The translations under genes were made by a program, and so were the position numbers. Below are positions 31,988-32,193 of a stretch of DNA of 32,193 nt, piece after piece. The stretch spans positions 1 through 32,193 of the forward strand of contig NZ_JRGK01000265.1 in the NCBI RefSeq assembly GCF_000764645.1. Reading direction: 5' to 3'. Positions within the stretch are counted from its first letter, which is position 1. Each line of letters begins with the position of its first letter. The DNA comes from Aeromonas finlandensis. Lineage in GTDB: Bacteria; Pseudomonadota; Gammaproteobacteria; Enterobacterales; Aeromonadaceae. Under the pieces are notes generated by a model, which had not been told where the DNA came from, ran no database searches, and was given only the letters and a program-made list of their open reading frames with translations.

Positions 31988-32193
31988 TTACCCGTGCCGG
32001 TGGGGTTGCTGGGCAGACAGTGGCGATTCGCTTCGCAGCTTGAGTCGACCGAGCCAGAGGCTCAAGCCTGCCGTCAGGATGAGGACCAGTTCAATCCCCA
32101 TGACCAATCCTCCAAGCTCACCCCGTTCCCAGAACGGGTGCAAGTAAAGCCCACCCAGACTGGCCCCCAGATAGTAGGCCACCAGATAGAGGG
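31988..32193 (-). CDS. MFS transporter, C-terminal fragment
   Basis: The reading frame enters from the right edge and ends with TAA at 31988; about 67 residues are visible. The reading LYLVAYYLGASLGGLYLHPF then WERGELGGLVMGIELVLILT contains the last two transmembrane segments, followed by a basic cytoplasmic tail (GRLKLRSE). The YYLGASLGG pattern resembles the end of YnfM-type major facilitator transporters. The substrate is unknown and most of the gene is outside the window. An apparent GTG start at 32182 is internal, since the hydrophobic frame continues upstream of it. Confidence 0.75.
   Translation of the reverse strand, partial: LYLVAYYLGASLGGLYLHPFWERGELGGLVMGIELVLILTAGLSLWLGRLKLRSESPLSAQQPHRHG

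Overview
The window is high-GC gammaproteobacterial chromosome, most likely Aeromonas. The evidence is a fused NuoCD in a 13-gene type nuo operon, a threonine aldolase that matches the Aeromonas jandaei L-allo-threonine aldolase as I remember it (including His85, His128 and Lys199), an NfsA and MepA close to the enterobacterial proteins, and a second PomA/PomB-like stator pair of the kind described in A. hydrophila. The species assignment is inference. I see no insertion sequence, prophage, CRISPR array or integron.

Region 1 (1-10843, minus strand) is the respiratory complex I operon, read nuoA-B-CD-E-F-G-H-I-J-K-L. nuoL is cut by the left edge, so nuoM and nuoN should lie beyond it. Junctions are tight, several of them 4-nt ATGA overlaps, except for an 80-nt gap between nuoCD and nuoE that holds a strong hairpin. 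Upstream of nuoA lies an AT-rich block with regularly spaced TTAA repeats that resembles an ArcA site. Region 2 (11217-13377, minus) holds a flagellar stator pair and a tRNA-Ser(GGA) with its own promoter and terminator. Between them is a GC-rich block with terminal palindromes and no credible gene.

Region 3 (13555-19631, minus) contains two apparent operons: lemA followed by two TPM-domain membrane proteins, and a polar amino-acid ABC transporter (ATPase, permease, binding protein, permease) whose last gene overlaps mepA, a murein endopeptidase. Region 4 (19738-24299, mixed strands) has a small membrane protein, an RRM RNA-binding protein with a structured leader, a YdhF-like aldo/keto reductase divergent from an XRE regulator, a short-chain dehydrogenase and ltaE.

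Region 5 (24315-29592) is a signalling cluster: a PAS protein, a receiver-CheC fusion protein and a LysR regulator on the minus strand, then a 778-bp AT-rich intergenic stretch with a CRP-like site, then a PAS/GGDEF/EAL protein on the plus strand. Region 6 (29624-32193) holds nfsA, an uncharacterised membrane-anchored helical protein preceded by a candidate 11-residue leader peptide, a YecM-like protein, and the C-terminal end of an MFS transporter on the minus strand.

Most genes are ordinary core genes. The observations most worth checking are the receiver-CheC/PAS pair, the 11-codon ORF at 30387-30422 whose ribosome binding site and start codon lie in a hairpin, the coupling of mepA to an amino-acid transporter, and several intercistronic RNA structures.
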